64,000 nt of DNA from contig CAZDQF010000001.1 of the NCBI GenBank assembly GCA_964507445.1, forward strand, positions 548,908 to 612,907. Reading direction: 5' to 3'. This DNA is from GCA-2683135 sp964507445. GTDB taxonomy: Bacteria; Planctomycetota; GCA-002687715. This document shows positions 52,555 through 62,043 of this stretch, piece by piece; the stretch's first letter is position 1, and each line of letters begins with the position of its first letter. The position numbers and the translations under genes are program-made. The notes under the pieces are model-generated. The model was given only the letters and a program-made list of their open reading frames with translations. It searched no databases and had not been told where the DNA came from.

Positions 52555-55236
52555 TCACTCGTGAGACAGGATCCGGACAGGCCGCAACCCCAGGTCTCCG
52601 TTTCGGTAGGTCGGAGAACCGGATCCGCGATCAGCGGATCGAGCGTACCGGGCGGCCATAAAGAAACACCCGCCTCGGAAGACGCGGTCCATCCCCGCCG
52701 AGTTGTGACGCAGTCCGTCTCCGTCGCTCACCTCGGACGCAGCGTAGGGAGCCAGCCAATCTCGACACCACTCCCACACGTTGCCGTGGGTGTCGTGCAA
52801 CCCGAATGCGTTGGCTTGATACAGACCGACCGGCGCGTGGGCGACGAACCCGTCGTCCAAGTCTGGCCAATCCTTGATGTCCTCCCAAGCGGCGCCGGAT
52901 CGACCGGCGGATCGATCTGCGAGGTTCACGGCGCCGCGCAGAGAGCTCCGCTCCGCGCCGGTCCACCAAGGCGTGCTCGTCCCCGCCCGACAAGCGTATT
53001 CCCACTGCGCTTCCGTGGGCAGCTGCATGTGGAGTCGCCGCATACACTCCGTAGCCTCCTCCCAACTGATCTGCTCCACGGGGTTGCGCTTGGTGACGCC
53101 CATCTCTCCGGGCATGTAGTAGCTGGGCGAGCGCGGACGGGCTCCCGCGAAGCCCCCCCATTGCCCCTGGGTCATTTCGTACTTGGACAAGAAGAACGGT
53201 TCGAGGCTCACGCTGTGGACTGGGCCCTCCCGGTCCATCGCCTGTGGGTCATAGTTTGGCCCCGCCGGATCATCTTTCTGCGCGCCGAGAGCGAACCGAC
53301 CGCCGGGAATGAGGACGAACACCAACCCGGTGTGTTCGCCAACGCCGAGTTGCCCCGTCTCCTTGTCGCGCACGGGAATTGTGCCCGTCTGCGGGTTCCC
53401 GAACTCCTCCAGACCCGACGCCGGGTCCGGCCCAAGAGGCACCAGCCCGAGCTGCGGCTCGAGGAGCAACCCCCCGTAGACGAGGTTCGACCCGACCCGC
53501 TCACGAACCTGTCGCCAGGCCGCCGCGTGCTCCCCGATGCTCTCGTCTTCGATGGACTGAGCGAGCCTCAACCGGCTCTTCATGGACGCCACGGTCGCGC
53601 CGCCGACCTCGTGTTCGTCGCCAAGACGCTCGATCGCAGAGACCAACTCCATGAGGCCATCGTGCCTGATCTGATCTCTCGGATCGGCGAAAGCCCAACT
53701 CCTGTGCCCCTCTGCATCCACCGCCCCCTCGAGTGCCAGGGCGCGAGTCCGTAGCGTATTCAGCGCCACGCGATGCTGTGGTCCTCGATCGACCAGATCC
53801 GCCGCCGCGCTCAACCACGTCGCCATACGTTCCGCGTTCTCCGGACGAGCGGGCCACAGCGAGCCGTTGGCCTGATCATTGAGCGACGAGAGCCCCTGCA
53901 AGTCAGCGAGCCGCTCCCAGTCCGTCAGCGCGCGCTCCGCTCGCGCGGCGTTGGCCTGCGCCGTGATCGAGAGGACGATGGAGACAACGGACCCCACGAT
54001 CAGCAAGCTGACTGCACAGGCAATCGCCAGGGACAACCGGCGGTTGCGCTGCACCCAGCGGACAAACCGCGTCCATCTCGGCACGGGCTTCGCGACGATG
54101 GGCTCTCGCCGGATGATCCGTAACAGCTCATCCGCCACATCTTCCGCGGTCTGGTAGCGCCGATCTCTGTCCTTCTCCAACGCCGTCAGCACCACGGTCG
54201 CCAGGTCCGAGGGCAAGGCGCTGTTGATCCGCCTCGGGTCCAGAGGTTCGACCTCGAGGATCTGCCGGTACAACCCCTCCCTTGATGTCGCCCTGAAGGG
54301 ACGATGGAGGGTGATGCACTCGTACAGCACGACTCCGAGGGACCAGACATCGGTACGTCGATCAAGGTGCGTCCGCACGCGGCAGAGTTGTTCCGGAGAC
54401 ATGTAGGCGGGCGTGCCGCAGATGTCTCCAGTCCGTGTCAGGCCGTCGGTCCCCGACTCCTCTTCCCGCGCCAGGCCGAAGTCCATTATCACCACCTCCC
54501 CCTTGGGGGTGATCATGATGTTGCCGGGCTTGACGTCCCGATGTATGACGCCGGACTCGTGGACCGCGTGGATGGCCCGGGCCGCCTTCTCCACCACCGC
54601 CAGGGCCTGCGTCAACTCCAGCCAACCGTCAGGTCCACTGGGGGTCGGGACCGGGTCGGCCGGAGGATCAGCTGACACCTCCCTCGGGTCCATCTCCATG
54701 GCGCGAACGATGGTCGTAGGCGTCCCGGACACAGACTCCGCCTGGGATGTGCTGAGCCGACGGGCGAGGGTCTCTCCCTCCACGAAGCGCATGGCGATGT
54801 ACGCCACACCGTCTTCCACATCCGCCCCGTAGATCGCGCAAACTCCAGGATGGTCCGACTTGGAGGCCGCCTGGGCTTCCCGCCGGAAGCGGAGCATGAA
54901 GTTGTTCGCGCCGGACCCCAGCCCCCTCAGCGTCTTGAGCGCAACCGTGCGCCCCAATCGCAAGTCGCGGGCGCGGTAGACCACCCCCTGCCCGCCGCTG
55001 CCCAACTCCTCTTGCAGTTCATAGGGACCGATTCGACTTCCGACCCCGCGCGAATAGCCCAACTTCAAGCCGAGCCACACCTGCGCGACCAGGACCTGAG
55101 CGTCATCACCGAACAGAGCGACGACCTCCCCAAGAGGCGGCAGGCTCCCTCTCGACCGCTGCAACGCTCGCAAGCGGCCTTCGATCTTGAGCCTGAACCG
55201 TGGCGCCTCGGCTGTTTCTAGGAGTGGCTCATCCAT
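52555..55236 (-). CDS. Transmembrane Ser/Thr kinase fused to a SUMF1/FGE-like domain
   Basis: An 893-residue receptor kinase, with GGAAGG about 10 bases before its ATG. Motifs: G-loop GSGGQG (79-84), Lys101 (VALK), HRDVKPGN (232-239), DFG (252-254) and GTPAYMSPEQ, so the kinase looks active. A loop insert at ~165-200 resembles that of the 17850-20936 paralogue. A membrane helix lies at ~400-425 (IACAVSLLIVGSVVSIVL), followed by a helical linker. The SUMF1 domain runs from ~630 (VFVLIPGGRFALGA, LPTEAQWEYACRAGTSTPWW, FGLHDTHGNVWEWCRDW, RVFRGGCFFMAARYARSADR). FGE catalytic cysteines are absent. It is divergent from the two kinase-TPR genes and upstream of the sigma-like gene. Confidence 0.92.
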   Translation of the reverse strand: MDEPLLETAEAPRFRLKIEGRLRALQRSRGSLPPLGEVVALFGDDAQVLVAQVWLGLKLGYSRGVGSRIGPYELQEELGSGGQGVVYRARDLRLGRTVALKTLRGLGSGANNFMLRFRREAQAASKSDHPGVCAIYGADVEDGVAYIAMRFVEGETLARRLSTSQAESVSGTPTTIVRAMEMDPREVSADPPADPVPTPSGPDGWLELTQALAVVEKAARAIHAVHESGVIHRDVKPGNIMITPKGEVVIMDFGLAREEESGTDGLTRTGDICGTPAYMSPEQLCRVRTHLDRRTDVWSLGVVLYECITLHRPFRATSREGLYRQILEVEPLDPRRINSALPSDLATVVLTALEKDRDRRYQTAEDVADELLRIIRREPIVAKPVPRWTRFVRWVQRNRRLSLAIACAVSLLIVGSVVSIVLSITAQANAARAERALTDWERLADLQGLSSLNDQANGSLWPARPENAERMATWLSAAADLVDRGPQHRVALNTLRTRALALEGAVDAEGHRSWAFADPRDQIRHDGLMELVSAIERLGDEHEVGGATVASMKSRLRLAQSIEDESIGEHAAAWRQVRERVGSNLVYGGLLLEPQLGLVPLGPDPASGLEEFGNPQTGTIPVRDKETGQLGVGEHTGLVFVLIPGGRFALGAQKDDPAGPNYDPQAMDREGPVHSVSLEPFFLSKYEMTQGQWGGFAGARPRSPSYYMPGEMGVTKRNPVEQISWEEATECMRRLHMQLPTEAQWEYACRAGTSTPWWTGAERSSLRGAVNLADRSAGRSGAAWEDIKDWPDLDDGFVAHAPVGLYQANAFGLHDTHGNVWEWCRDWLAPYAASEVSDGDGLRHNSAGMDRVFRGGCFFMAARYARSADRGSGSPTYRNGDLGLRPVRILSHE

Positions 55237-55503
55237 GGGGTCGGCCCTTCCGGTCTCACGACGGAGGTCGGCGCGTGATCCGGCGGCGCTGGCCCGCTCA
55301 CACTCCTTCCCACTGCTTAGTTGCCGACGGTTACTGCTGGATCTAGGAGATTCCTGGTTCCGGGACCCGAATCGCCCGAAACCGCTGTCCCCACGGGCTC
55401 AACGACGAGTTCGAAACGTGGAACAGCGACCGCAGGTCGCGGCTGGGCCGAGATCCGGCGACCGATTCCGCATAGACTCTTGAAGCCACGGGGGCCACAA
55501 GCC

Positions 55504-58446
55504 GTGCAAGACACATCCTCTTCGGAAGATTCGTTCTCTCGGTCCTTCCGCGAGCGCTGGAAAGACGACCGATCCGCCGGACACGACCGCGGGCTGCGCT
55601 TCTACCTGTCTCTCTGGCCCGATCGCCAGAAAGACGTGGCGACGGAATATCTCAGGACCCTCGCCGGTACGGAGCGGCCGTCCCCGGGGCCCCATCGGGA
55701 GCCCGTCGTTGGCGACACCCTGGGTCCATATCTGCTGGAAGAGGAAGTGGGCCGGGGCGGACAAGGTGTGGTCTACCGCGCTCGCGACGTCCGGCTCGGC
55801 CGCGTCGTCGCCCTCAAGGTCCTCCCCGGTCTCCCGCCCGGGGCGGAAGACCAACTGGTCCGCTTTCGCAGAGAGGCCACCGTCGCGGCGAAGTTGAGGC
55901 ACAGGGGCATTTGCCAGGTGCACGACGTCGGCCTCGAGAGAGACACTCCGTACATCGCCATGCAGCTCGTGAGCGGAAAATCCCTCGCCCAGGAGCTCGC
56001 CGAGCTTCGAGGCGCGGACGACGGGTGGGACGGGTGGAGCAACCTGGAAGACGACCCACATCCGCAACCGGCCGGCGCCGAAGAACCCGCGCTCCCGGTC
56101 ATCACCAGGAACCAGGTCCACGACCTTCTTCGTCGAGTGGAGCTGGCAGCGCGGGCTCTCCACGCAGCCCACGAAGCGGGTGTCACCCACCGCGACATCA
56201 AGCCCGGCAACATCATGACGGCGGACGACGGAGAAGTGGTCATCCTCGACTTCGGACTGGCTCGCCATGAAGGCGATGAGTTGCCCACCCTCACTCAGCC
56301 CGGGGACATGTTCGGGACACCCGCATACATGTCACCCGAACAGATCGCGGCACATCACATACGACTCGACCCTCGAACCGACATCTACTCCCTGGGGGTG
56401 ACGCTGTACGAGTGCCTGACCTTGAGGAGGCCCTTCGACGCACCGACGCGGGAGGCCCTCTATCGCGCAGTCCTCACCCAAGAGCCGCCAGATCCACGAG
56501 CACTCAACCAGGCCATCAGCAAGGACCTGAAGGTCGTGCTCGAGACGGCGTTGGCCAAAGGACGCGCTCAGCGATATCAGACCGCCGCGGTATTCGCCGA
56601 CGAGCTGGCGGCGATACGCGAGTCTCGTCCGGTCTCCGCCCGAGCCATCGGCCCCGTCGGCCGCCTTGTTCGCTGGGCGAGTCGAAGACCCGCCGCCGCG
56701 GCCGTCACCGCCGCGATCATCATCGGTCTCCCCCTCGTGGCTGGCCTCGGCGGCTTCATCATCGCCAACCGCCCCAGCATCGAGGCACAACACCAGGAAC
56801 GAATCAGGGCCCGGGTCGAGGAGGCCCTCGAGCGAGGCTTCTTCCAGTTGCACCACGGCTCGGCGGATGAAGCGCTGAGGTGGTTTGTCCACGCCACGAG
56901 AGAGGACCCGACCTCCGTCGAGGCGCTGGCCGGGGCCGCCCTCGCCCATCTCAAAGTCCAGAGGCCCGAGGACGCCCTGAAGGTGATCCAAGACGCGGAG
57001 AGCTACCTCCGGGATCCTGACAGCCTCCTCAGCGTCAAGTCTGACGCGCTGCATGACCTTGGCCGGGCCAAGGACGCCAAGGAGACCGCGGCTCGGGCGC
57101 CGGCCCCTCGAGGGCCGCTGCTCTGGTTCATCGAAGGATGCCGCACTCTCGCCAAGGGTGAGCGGCTGGGTGAACACACACCGAGCGGTCGCGTGGCTTT
57201 TCGCGAAGCGAACGACTTCCTGTCCCGAGCCGTGGCCGCGAGCCCCCACGCGCGGCGAGCGTATTGGTTCCAGTTGGCCCACGCGACCGGACACCAGGGG
57301 CCGCGAGCGCGCCCGGACGTGATCGTCGACATGCTCCTCACTCTCTGGCCGGACTCATCGTCCGCCCACCTCTGGGCCGGATTCGCCAGCGCCTACACCG
57401 ACACCGAGACAGCGGTCCGCTGCTATCGGGAAGCACTGCGGCTGCGACCGACCATCTTCATGGTGGATAACAACCTCGGCAACGTCCTTCATCGCCAGGG
57501 CAAGCTGGAAGAAGCCGTGGAGAGCTATCGGGGAGCGCTGCGCAAGGACGAGCGAGACTCCTACGCATGGGCGAACCTGGCGGTGGTGCTCCGAGCACTG
57601 AAGCGGCTGGACGCGGCCCTCGCCGCAGCCGACCGGGCGCTCGAGATCGAGCCCCGCCGCGCTCCCGTCCACCACACCCGGGGTCTCATCCTCAAACAAC
57701 AGGGGCGCCTTGACGACGCCGTCGCCGCCTACCGAAGGGCCATCGAGCTGCAGTCCGATCTGACAGAGGCGCGCATCAGCCTGGGGTCCGTGCTCCATGT
57801 CATGGGAAAGGGCATGGAGGCCGTCGAAGCGTTGAGGAGCGCCGTCGCCTCCGACCCCGACCACGCATCAGCACACCGCAACCTGGGGAACGCGCTCTTC
57901 GGTGTCAGAGAATACGACGAGGCCATTCGTCACCTGAGACGGTCCATCGAGCTCGACCGGACCGAGGCGAGGTCGCACAGCGTGCTGGGGAAGACCCTGG
58001 CCGCCAAGGGCCTACATGAACTGGCCCTGGCCAGCCTCCGGACCGGCGCCGAGCTGGACCCACGAAACGCCGACGTTCACTTCGACCTGGGGCTCTCCCA
58101 CGGCGCCCTCGGAGACAAGTCCGCGGCCGTGGCTTCGTACGAACGGGCGATAGAGATCGACCCTCGACACGCCGAGACCCGGTGCAATCTCGGGTTGATG
58201 CTGCAAACCCAAGGGGAACTGCGACTCGCTGCGGAGCATCTTCGCCGCGGCCACGAGCTCGGCAAGGAGCGGGGCACGCGCTGGGCCTACCCATCGGCCC
58301 GTTGGATGGAGTCCGCCGTCCTCACCTGGGTCCGCCAGCTCGCCCGGGAAGGAGAGAGAGACGAGGCCCGCGAGATCCTGCGCGACCACATCGAGGCGTT
58401 CCCCGACATCGACGGATTCAAGGCGGCGCTGGAGCGGCTGCGATGA
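55504..58446 (+). CDS. Transmembrane Ser/Thr kinase with TPR sensor domain (paralogue 1)
   Basis: A 980-residue protein from the GTG at 55504; the frame is open to a TTG at 55321, but that extension is low in recognisable sequence. A short N-terminal helical segment holds YLSLWPDRQ. Kinase: G-loop GRGGQG (83-88), Lys105 (VALK), HRDIKPGN, DFGLARHEGDELPTLTQPGD and GTPAYMSPEQ. One membrane helix lies at ~395-422 (AAIIIGLPLVAGLGGFIIA). The outer part has about nine TPRs, for example DNNLGNVLHRQGKLEEAVES, HRNLGNALFGVREYDEAIRH and HFDLGLSHGALGDKSAAVAS. It ends in the module RWAYPSARWMESAVLTWV. The stop overlaps the next kinase start (ATGA). Confidence 0.9.
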   Translation: MQDTSSSEDSFSRSFRERWKDDRSAGHDRGLRFYLSLWPDRQKDVATEYLRTLAGTERPSPGPHREPVVGDTLGPYLLEEEVGRGGQGVVYRARDVRLGRVVALKVLPGLPPGAEDQLVRFRREATVAAKLRHRGICQVHDVGLERDTPYIAMQLVSGKSLAQELAELRGADDGWDGWSNLEDDPHPQPAGAEEPALPVITRNQVHDLLRRVELAARALHAAHEAGVTHRDIKPGNIMTADDGEVVILDFGLARHEGDELPTLTQPGDMFGTPAYMSPEQIAAHHIRLDPRTDIYSLGVTLYECLTLRRPFDAPTREALYRAVLTQEPPDPRALNQAISKDLKVVLETALAKGRAQRYQTAAVFADELAAIRESRPVSARAIGPVGRLVRWASRRPAAAAVTAAIIIGLPLVAGLGGFIIANRPSIEAQHQERIRARVEEALERGFFQLHHGSADEALRWFVHATREDPTSVEALAGAALAHLKVQRPEDALKVIQDAESYLRDPDSLLSVKSDALHDLGRAKDAKETAARAPAPRGPLLWFIEGCRTLAKGERLGEHTPSGRVAFREANDFLSRAVAASPHARRAYWFQLAHATGHQGPRARPDVIVDMLLTLWPDSSSAHLWAGFASAYTDTETAVRCYREALRLRPTIFMVDNNLGNVLHRQGKLEEAVESYRGALRKDERDSYAWANLAVVLRALKRLDAALAAADRALEIEPRRAPVHHTRGLILKQQGRLDDAVAAYRRAIELQSDLTEARISLGSVLHVMGKGMEAVEALRSAVASDPDHASAHRNLGNALFGVREYDEAIRHLRRSIELDRTEARSHSVLGKTLAAKGLHELALASLRTGAELDPRNADVHFDLGLSHGALGDKSAAVASYERAIEIDPRHAETRCNLGLMLQTQGELRLAAEHLRRGHELGKERGTRWAYPSARWMESAVLTWVRQLAREGERDEAREILRDHIEAFPDIDGFKAALERLR

Positions 58447-61400
58447 CCTCCACGGACCGCCCCACGGAAGACTCGGATCCCACCATCAGCGAGTTCCGGC
58501 GTCGCTACCTCGCCGACGTGCGAGCCGGCACCCCCAGGGAGTTGTCCGAGTACATCTCTGCCTGGCCCGAGCACGAGGTGGACATCGCTCGGCTCTACCT
58601 GTCTCTGGAGGACAGCCAATCGGCGAGCGCTGCCATCGGAGACGATCAGCGCCTGGGTCCTTACGTCGTCATGGAGGAACTCGGTCGCGGTGGCCAGGGG
58701 GTGGTGTACCGAGCTCGGGACACGCGGCTGGGGCGGATCGTCGCCCTCAAGGTCCTCTCTCGGGTGGGGCCCGATCAGGGTGCGCGTGTCCGACGATTCA
58801 GACGTGAAGCGGAGGTGGCGTCCAGGCTTCAGCATCCAGGTATCTGCGCCGTCCACGAAGCCGACATCGTGGACGGCATCCCGTACATCGCCATGGCGTA
58901 CATCGAAGGCGAGACCCTCTCCCAACGACTGAAGCGCCTCCGTGGTCATCCGACCCCGCTCGAGACGACGACCCTCATCGACCGAGATCAGGACCCCTCT
59001 CCCAGCGCGAGAGAAGGCACGGCGTCGTTCGTCGCGGCGCGGGACATGTCCCCGGAGGAGTTGCGAGAGACGCTCCGCGTCTTCGAGAAGGTCGCACGGG
59101 CGCTCCACTTCGCCCATCAAGCCCGCATCATCCACAGGGACATCAAGCCCGCCAACATCATGGTCGACGACGACGGGGAGCCATCGATCCTGGACTTCGG
59201 CGTCGCCCGCCAGGAAGCGGAGGACCTCCCGACCATCACCGTCGCGGGCGACGTCTTCGGGACCCCTGCCTACATGTCGCCTGAGCAGATCGCCGGCGAA
59301 CCGCTCGACGCCCGCGCTGACGTCTACTCTCTCGGTGTCACCCTGTACGAGATCCTCACACTGTCACGGCCATTTCGGGCGTCGTCGCGGGATGGGCTCT
59401 ATCGGGCCATCATGGCTGGTGAGGCCGAGCCTCTGCGAGCCCGCGACCCGAGCTTCTCACGCGACCTGGAGCTGGTCGTCATGACAGCCATGGCCTCCGT
59501 GGGCGACCAGAGGTATCAGACAGCTCAAGATCTGGCCGAGGACCTGACCGCCCTGGTGGAGTCACGACCGATCTCCGCCCGCCCCCTCAGCCTCCTGGAA
59601 CGTGGGGTGAAGTGGGCACGCCGGCGCCCCGTAGCGGCGGCCGTCGCGGCGATCCTCTCGATCGGGGCTCCGGTAGTGACAGCCTTGGGAGGCTACATCA
59701 TCGCCAGCCTCCCGGACATCCAGGCCCAACGCCAGGCGGAGGTGGACTCACGGATGGAGAGGGCCCTCGAACGGGGTTTCTTCGACGCCTTCTACGGTCA
59801 GCCGGAGAGAGCCCTGGCACACTTCCAGACCGCGCTGGAGGCGGACCCCGGCGCCGCGGAGGCCATGGCCGGTCTGGCCCTCACACACCTGTCGCTGGAC
59901 GCACCTCTTACAGGGCTCCAGGTCATCCATGACGCAGAGAGTGTCCTGGACGACCCCAACGACCTCCACGCCGTGAAGACCGAGCTGCTGATCGCCCTGG
60001 GCAGGAACGAGGAGGCGCAGACCACCACACCAGTGGCATCCTCCCCTGACACAGCCCTACGCTGGTTCATCGAGGGGACTCACCAGCTGCAGGTCAGGAA
60101 ACGCCTGGGACGCCACACCCTGGACGGACGACGAGCGCTGGATCGCGCCATCGGGAGCCTGCGCCGAGCGATAGGAACCAGCCGCCACGCCCGACGGGCC
60201 TACTACTTCCAGCTGGCCATGGCCCTGGGGCTCCGCCCTGGCGGGGAACAGGCCGGCGTCATCGCCGACGCCATCGCGTCCCTCTGGCCGGACTCCGCAC
60301 AGGCCTGGCTGTCCGTCGGCATCGCGCTCCGATACGAGGCCCCTCCCGCCGCGGTGGCGGCCTATCAACGCGCCATCGACCTCGACCCGACCCTCCCCCA
60401 CGTCCACATGAACCTGGGCATCCAGTACTCCGACATGGGGCAGTGGGATCACGCGGAGGCCGCGCTGCGGGAATCGCTCGAGCGAGGCGCCGCCAACCCC
60501 ACAGCCCACCACGCCCTCGGCGTCGCGCTGGACAAGAAGGGCGACCGGGACGGCGCCGCGGCGGAATACAAGACCGCTTTGGCTCTGGACCCCACGCACG
60601 CAGAGTCTCTGTATAACCTCGGACTCGGCCACTCCATGGCCGGCCGCCATATCAAGGCCCGCGCCATGTACGAGGCCGCTACCGAAGCGGCGCCACGTTT
60701 CGTCAAGCCGTATGTCAACCTGGGCATTACTCTCTGCCGCATGGGAGAACCCCAGTCCGGGATCGCCCACCTTCAGACCGCCACCCGACTCGATCCGGAA
60801 TGCCCGGAAGCACACTACAACCTGGGGCTGGCCTTCAAACACACGGGCGACCTCCAGGGAGCGGCAGCAGCGTTCAAGGAGTCGATTCGCCACAAGCGCG
60901 ACGCGACGCGGGCTCACCTGGAATTGGGGGTGACGCTGCGGATGAGCGGCGACTCGGCAGCCGCCATCAGGGCCCTCAAGGAAGCGTCCCGGTTGGCCCC
61001 CGACATGGCGGCCGCGAGAGTCCAGTCGGGACACTGCATGCTCGACACTGGCGACGTCCACGGAGCCGTCGACGCATACGAGTCCGCCCTGCTCGCCGAC
61101 CCGGATCACGTGGGAGCCCGATACAGCCTCGGCGTCGCGTTGTCCAAGTCAAGTCGCATGGACGACGCCAAGCGCGCCTACGCCGAGGTCATCCGACGCG
61201 CCCCGGATCACGCCGAGGCGCACTGCAACCTGGGATTGCTCATCGCCGCGGAAGGGCCCAGCCCCGAAGCCGTCGGGCTCCTGAGGCAAGGCCACGATCT
61301 CGGAACGCGCCGTGGCCCGCGATGGACCTACCCGTCAGCGCGCTGGCTGGAAGACGCCGTCCTGCGCTGGGTGAAGGAGCTGCAACGCACCGACGCCCGA

Positions 61401-61496
61401 GCAGAAGCGACCAAGGTGCTGACGGAATACACGGAGGCGTACCCCGACAGCCAGAGGCTCTCAGCCGCGCTCCGTCAACTGCGGGGCGGCGGATGA
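58443..61496 (+). CDS. Transmembrane Ser/Thr kinase with TPR sensor domain (paralogue 2)
   Basis: A 1017-residue paralogue of the preceding gene, coupled by ATGA. The N-terminus has ISEFRRRYLADVRAG and LYLSLEDSQ. Kinase: G-loop GRGGQG (81-86), Lys103 (VALK), HRDIKPAN, DFGVARQEAEDLPTITVAGD and GTPAYMSPEQ. The membrane helix is at ~396-424 (ILSIGAPVVTALGGYIIA). About ten TPRs follow, such as HMNLGIQYSDMGQWDHAEAA, HYNLGLAFKHTGDLQGAAAA and HCNLGLLIAAEGPSPEAVGL, then RWTYPSARWLEDAVLRWVKE. Full-length similarity to paralogue 1, including linker and C-terminus, indicates tandem duplication. It probably senses peptides or proteins through the TPRs. Confidence 0.9.
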   Translation: MTSTDRPTEDSDPTISEFRRRYLADVRAGTPRELSEYISAWPEHEVDIARLYLSLEDSQSASAAIGDDQRLGPYVVMEELGRGGQGVVYRARDTRLGRIVALKVLSRVGPDQGARVRRFRREAEVASRLQHPGICAVHEADIVDGIPYIAMAYIEGETLSQRLKRLRGHPTPLETTTLIDRDQDPSPSAREGTASFVAARDMSPEELRETLRVFEKVARALHFAHQARIIHRDIKPANIMVDDDGEPSILDFGVARQEAEDLPTITVAGDVFGTPAYMSPEQIAGEPLDARADVYSLGVTLYEILTLSRPFRASSRDGLYRAIMAGEAEPLRARDPSFSRDLELVVMTAMASVGDQRYQTAQDLAEDLTALVESRPISARPLSLLERGVKWARRRPVAAAVAAILSIGAPVVTALGGYIIASLPDIQAQRQAEVDSRMERALERGFFDAFYGQPERALAHFQTALEADPGAAEAMAGLALTHLSLDAPLTGLQVIHDAESVLDDPNDLHAVKTELLIALGRNEEAQTTTPVASSPDTALRWFIEGTHQLQVRKRLGRHTLDGRRALDRAIGSLRRAIGTSRHARRAYYFQLAMALGLRPGGEQAGVIADAIASLWPDSAQAWLSVGIALRYEAPPAAVAAYQRAIDLDPTLPHVHMNLGIQYSDMGQWDHAEAALRESLERGAANPTAHHALGVALDKKGDRDGAAAEYKTALALDPTHAESLYNLGLGHSMAGRHIKARAMYEAATEAAPRFVKPYVNLGITLCRMGEPQSGIAHLQTATRLDPECPEAHYNLGLAFKHTGDLQGAAAAFKESIRHKRDATRAHLELGVTLRMSGDSAAAIRALKEASRLAPDMAAARVQSGHCMLDTGDVHGAVDAYESALLADPDHVGARYSLGVALSKSSRMDDAKRAYAEVIRRAPDHAEAHCNLGLLIAAEGPSPEAVGLLRQGHDLGTRRGPRWTYPSARWLEDAVLRWVKELQRTDARAEATKVLTEYTEAYPDSQRLSAALRQLRGGG

Positions 61497-61527
61497 CCGC
61501 GCCGAAGGCGTATCGCCATCGGCGCGG
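61497..61527. terminator. Strong bidirectional hairpin between convergent genes
   Basis: The outer arms CCGCGCCGA (61497-61505) and TCGGCGCGG (61519-61527) are perfectly complementary. Inside, GGCG (61507-61510) and CGCC (61514-61517) also pair around a TAT loop, with one A/A mismatch between the two stems. The structure starts right after the kinase stop and ends 9 bases before the lipoprotein stop, so it can serve both strands. No T-run follows it. Confidence 0.7.
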
Positions 61528-61536
61528 ATAGCGAGG

Positions 61537-61896
61537 CTACTTTCCGCCTACGGGCATGTCGGCGCAGCAGCCTGCGGTCTTGCCTTCGAAGAGGTGGTCG
61601 GCGCAGCAGGCCTTCATCTTCGAACGGGCCGCCATGGTCTGCTTGCAGCAGTCCTTGCGATCCTCGTCCGCCGTCGCAGGGTTCAGGCCTTCCTTGCAGC
61701 ACCCGCCCCAATCAGCGGGGTCTTTGCCCAGGTTGTCCTGACAGCACTGCGGCAGGGTCTTCACCACCGCCATGGCCTCGGAGCAGCAGTCCGCTGCCTT
61801 CCCGTTCGACTCCGGGGCCGTCTCGTCGTCGGCTCCACACCCAACCAGAAACACCAAGGACAACCCCAGCAAGATCGCGGACATCTGACGCATCAT
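61537..61896 (-). CDS. Small lipoprotein with six Cys-Cys pairs
   Basis: A 119-residue protein from the ATG at 61896, with AGGAAGGGAG just upstream. A lipobox LVGC puts the lipidated cysteine at 20. The mature part has six Cys-Cys doublets at 37-38, 51-52, 66-67, 83-84, 97-98 and 110-111, spaced 13-17 residues apart and each followed by a polar helix-like segment (DCCSEAM, QCCQDNL, GCCKEGL, DCCKQTM, ACCADHL, GCCADMP). The regular repeat suggests a metal-binding (for example copper or zinc) or disulfide-rich periplasmic protein. I do not recognise the family. It is a monocistron between a hairpin and a divergent gene. Confidence 0.8.
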   Translation of the reverse strand: MMRQMSAILLGLSLVFLVGCGADDETAPESNGKAADCCSEAMAVVKTLPQCCQDNLGKDPADWGGCCKEGLNPATADEDRKDCCKQTMAARSKMKACCADHLFEGKTAGCCADMPVGGK

Positions 61897-62043
61897 CGAA
61901 CTCCCTTCCTGACGAGTCGTTTCAAGAATCAATCGCTCGCCGGAGATTATCACGCTGCCCCCTCATCAGCGAGGAGGAACCCTGAAGCACCGACGCGGGC
62001 GCAAGGGACAGGCTTACTGTCATCTCGATTATCATGTGTCACC

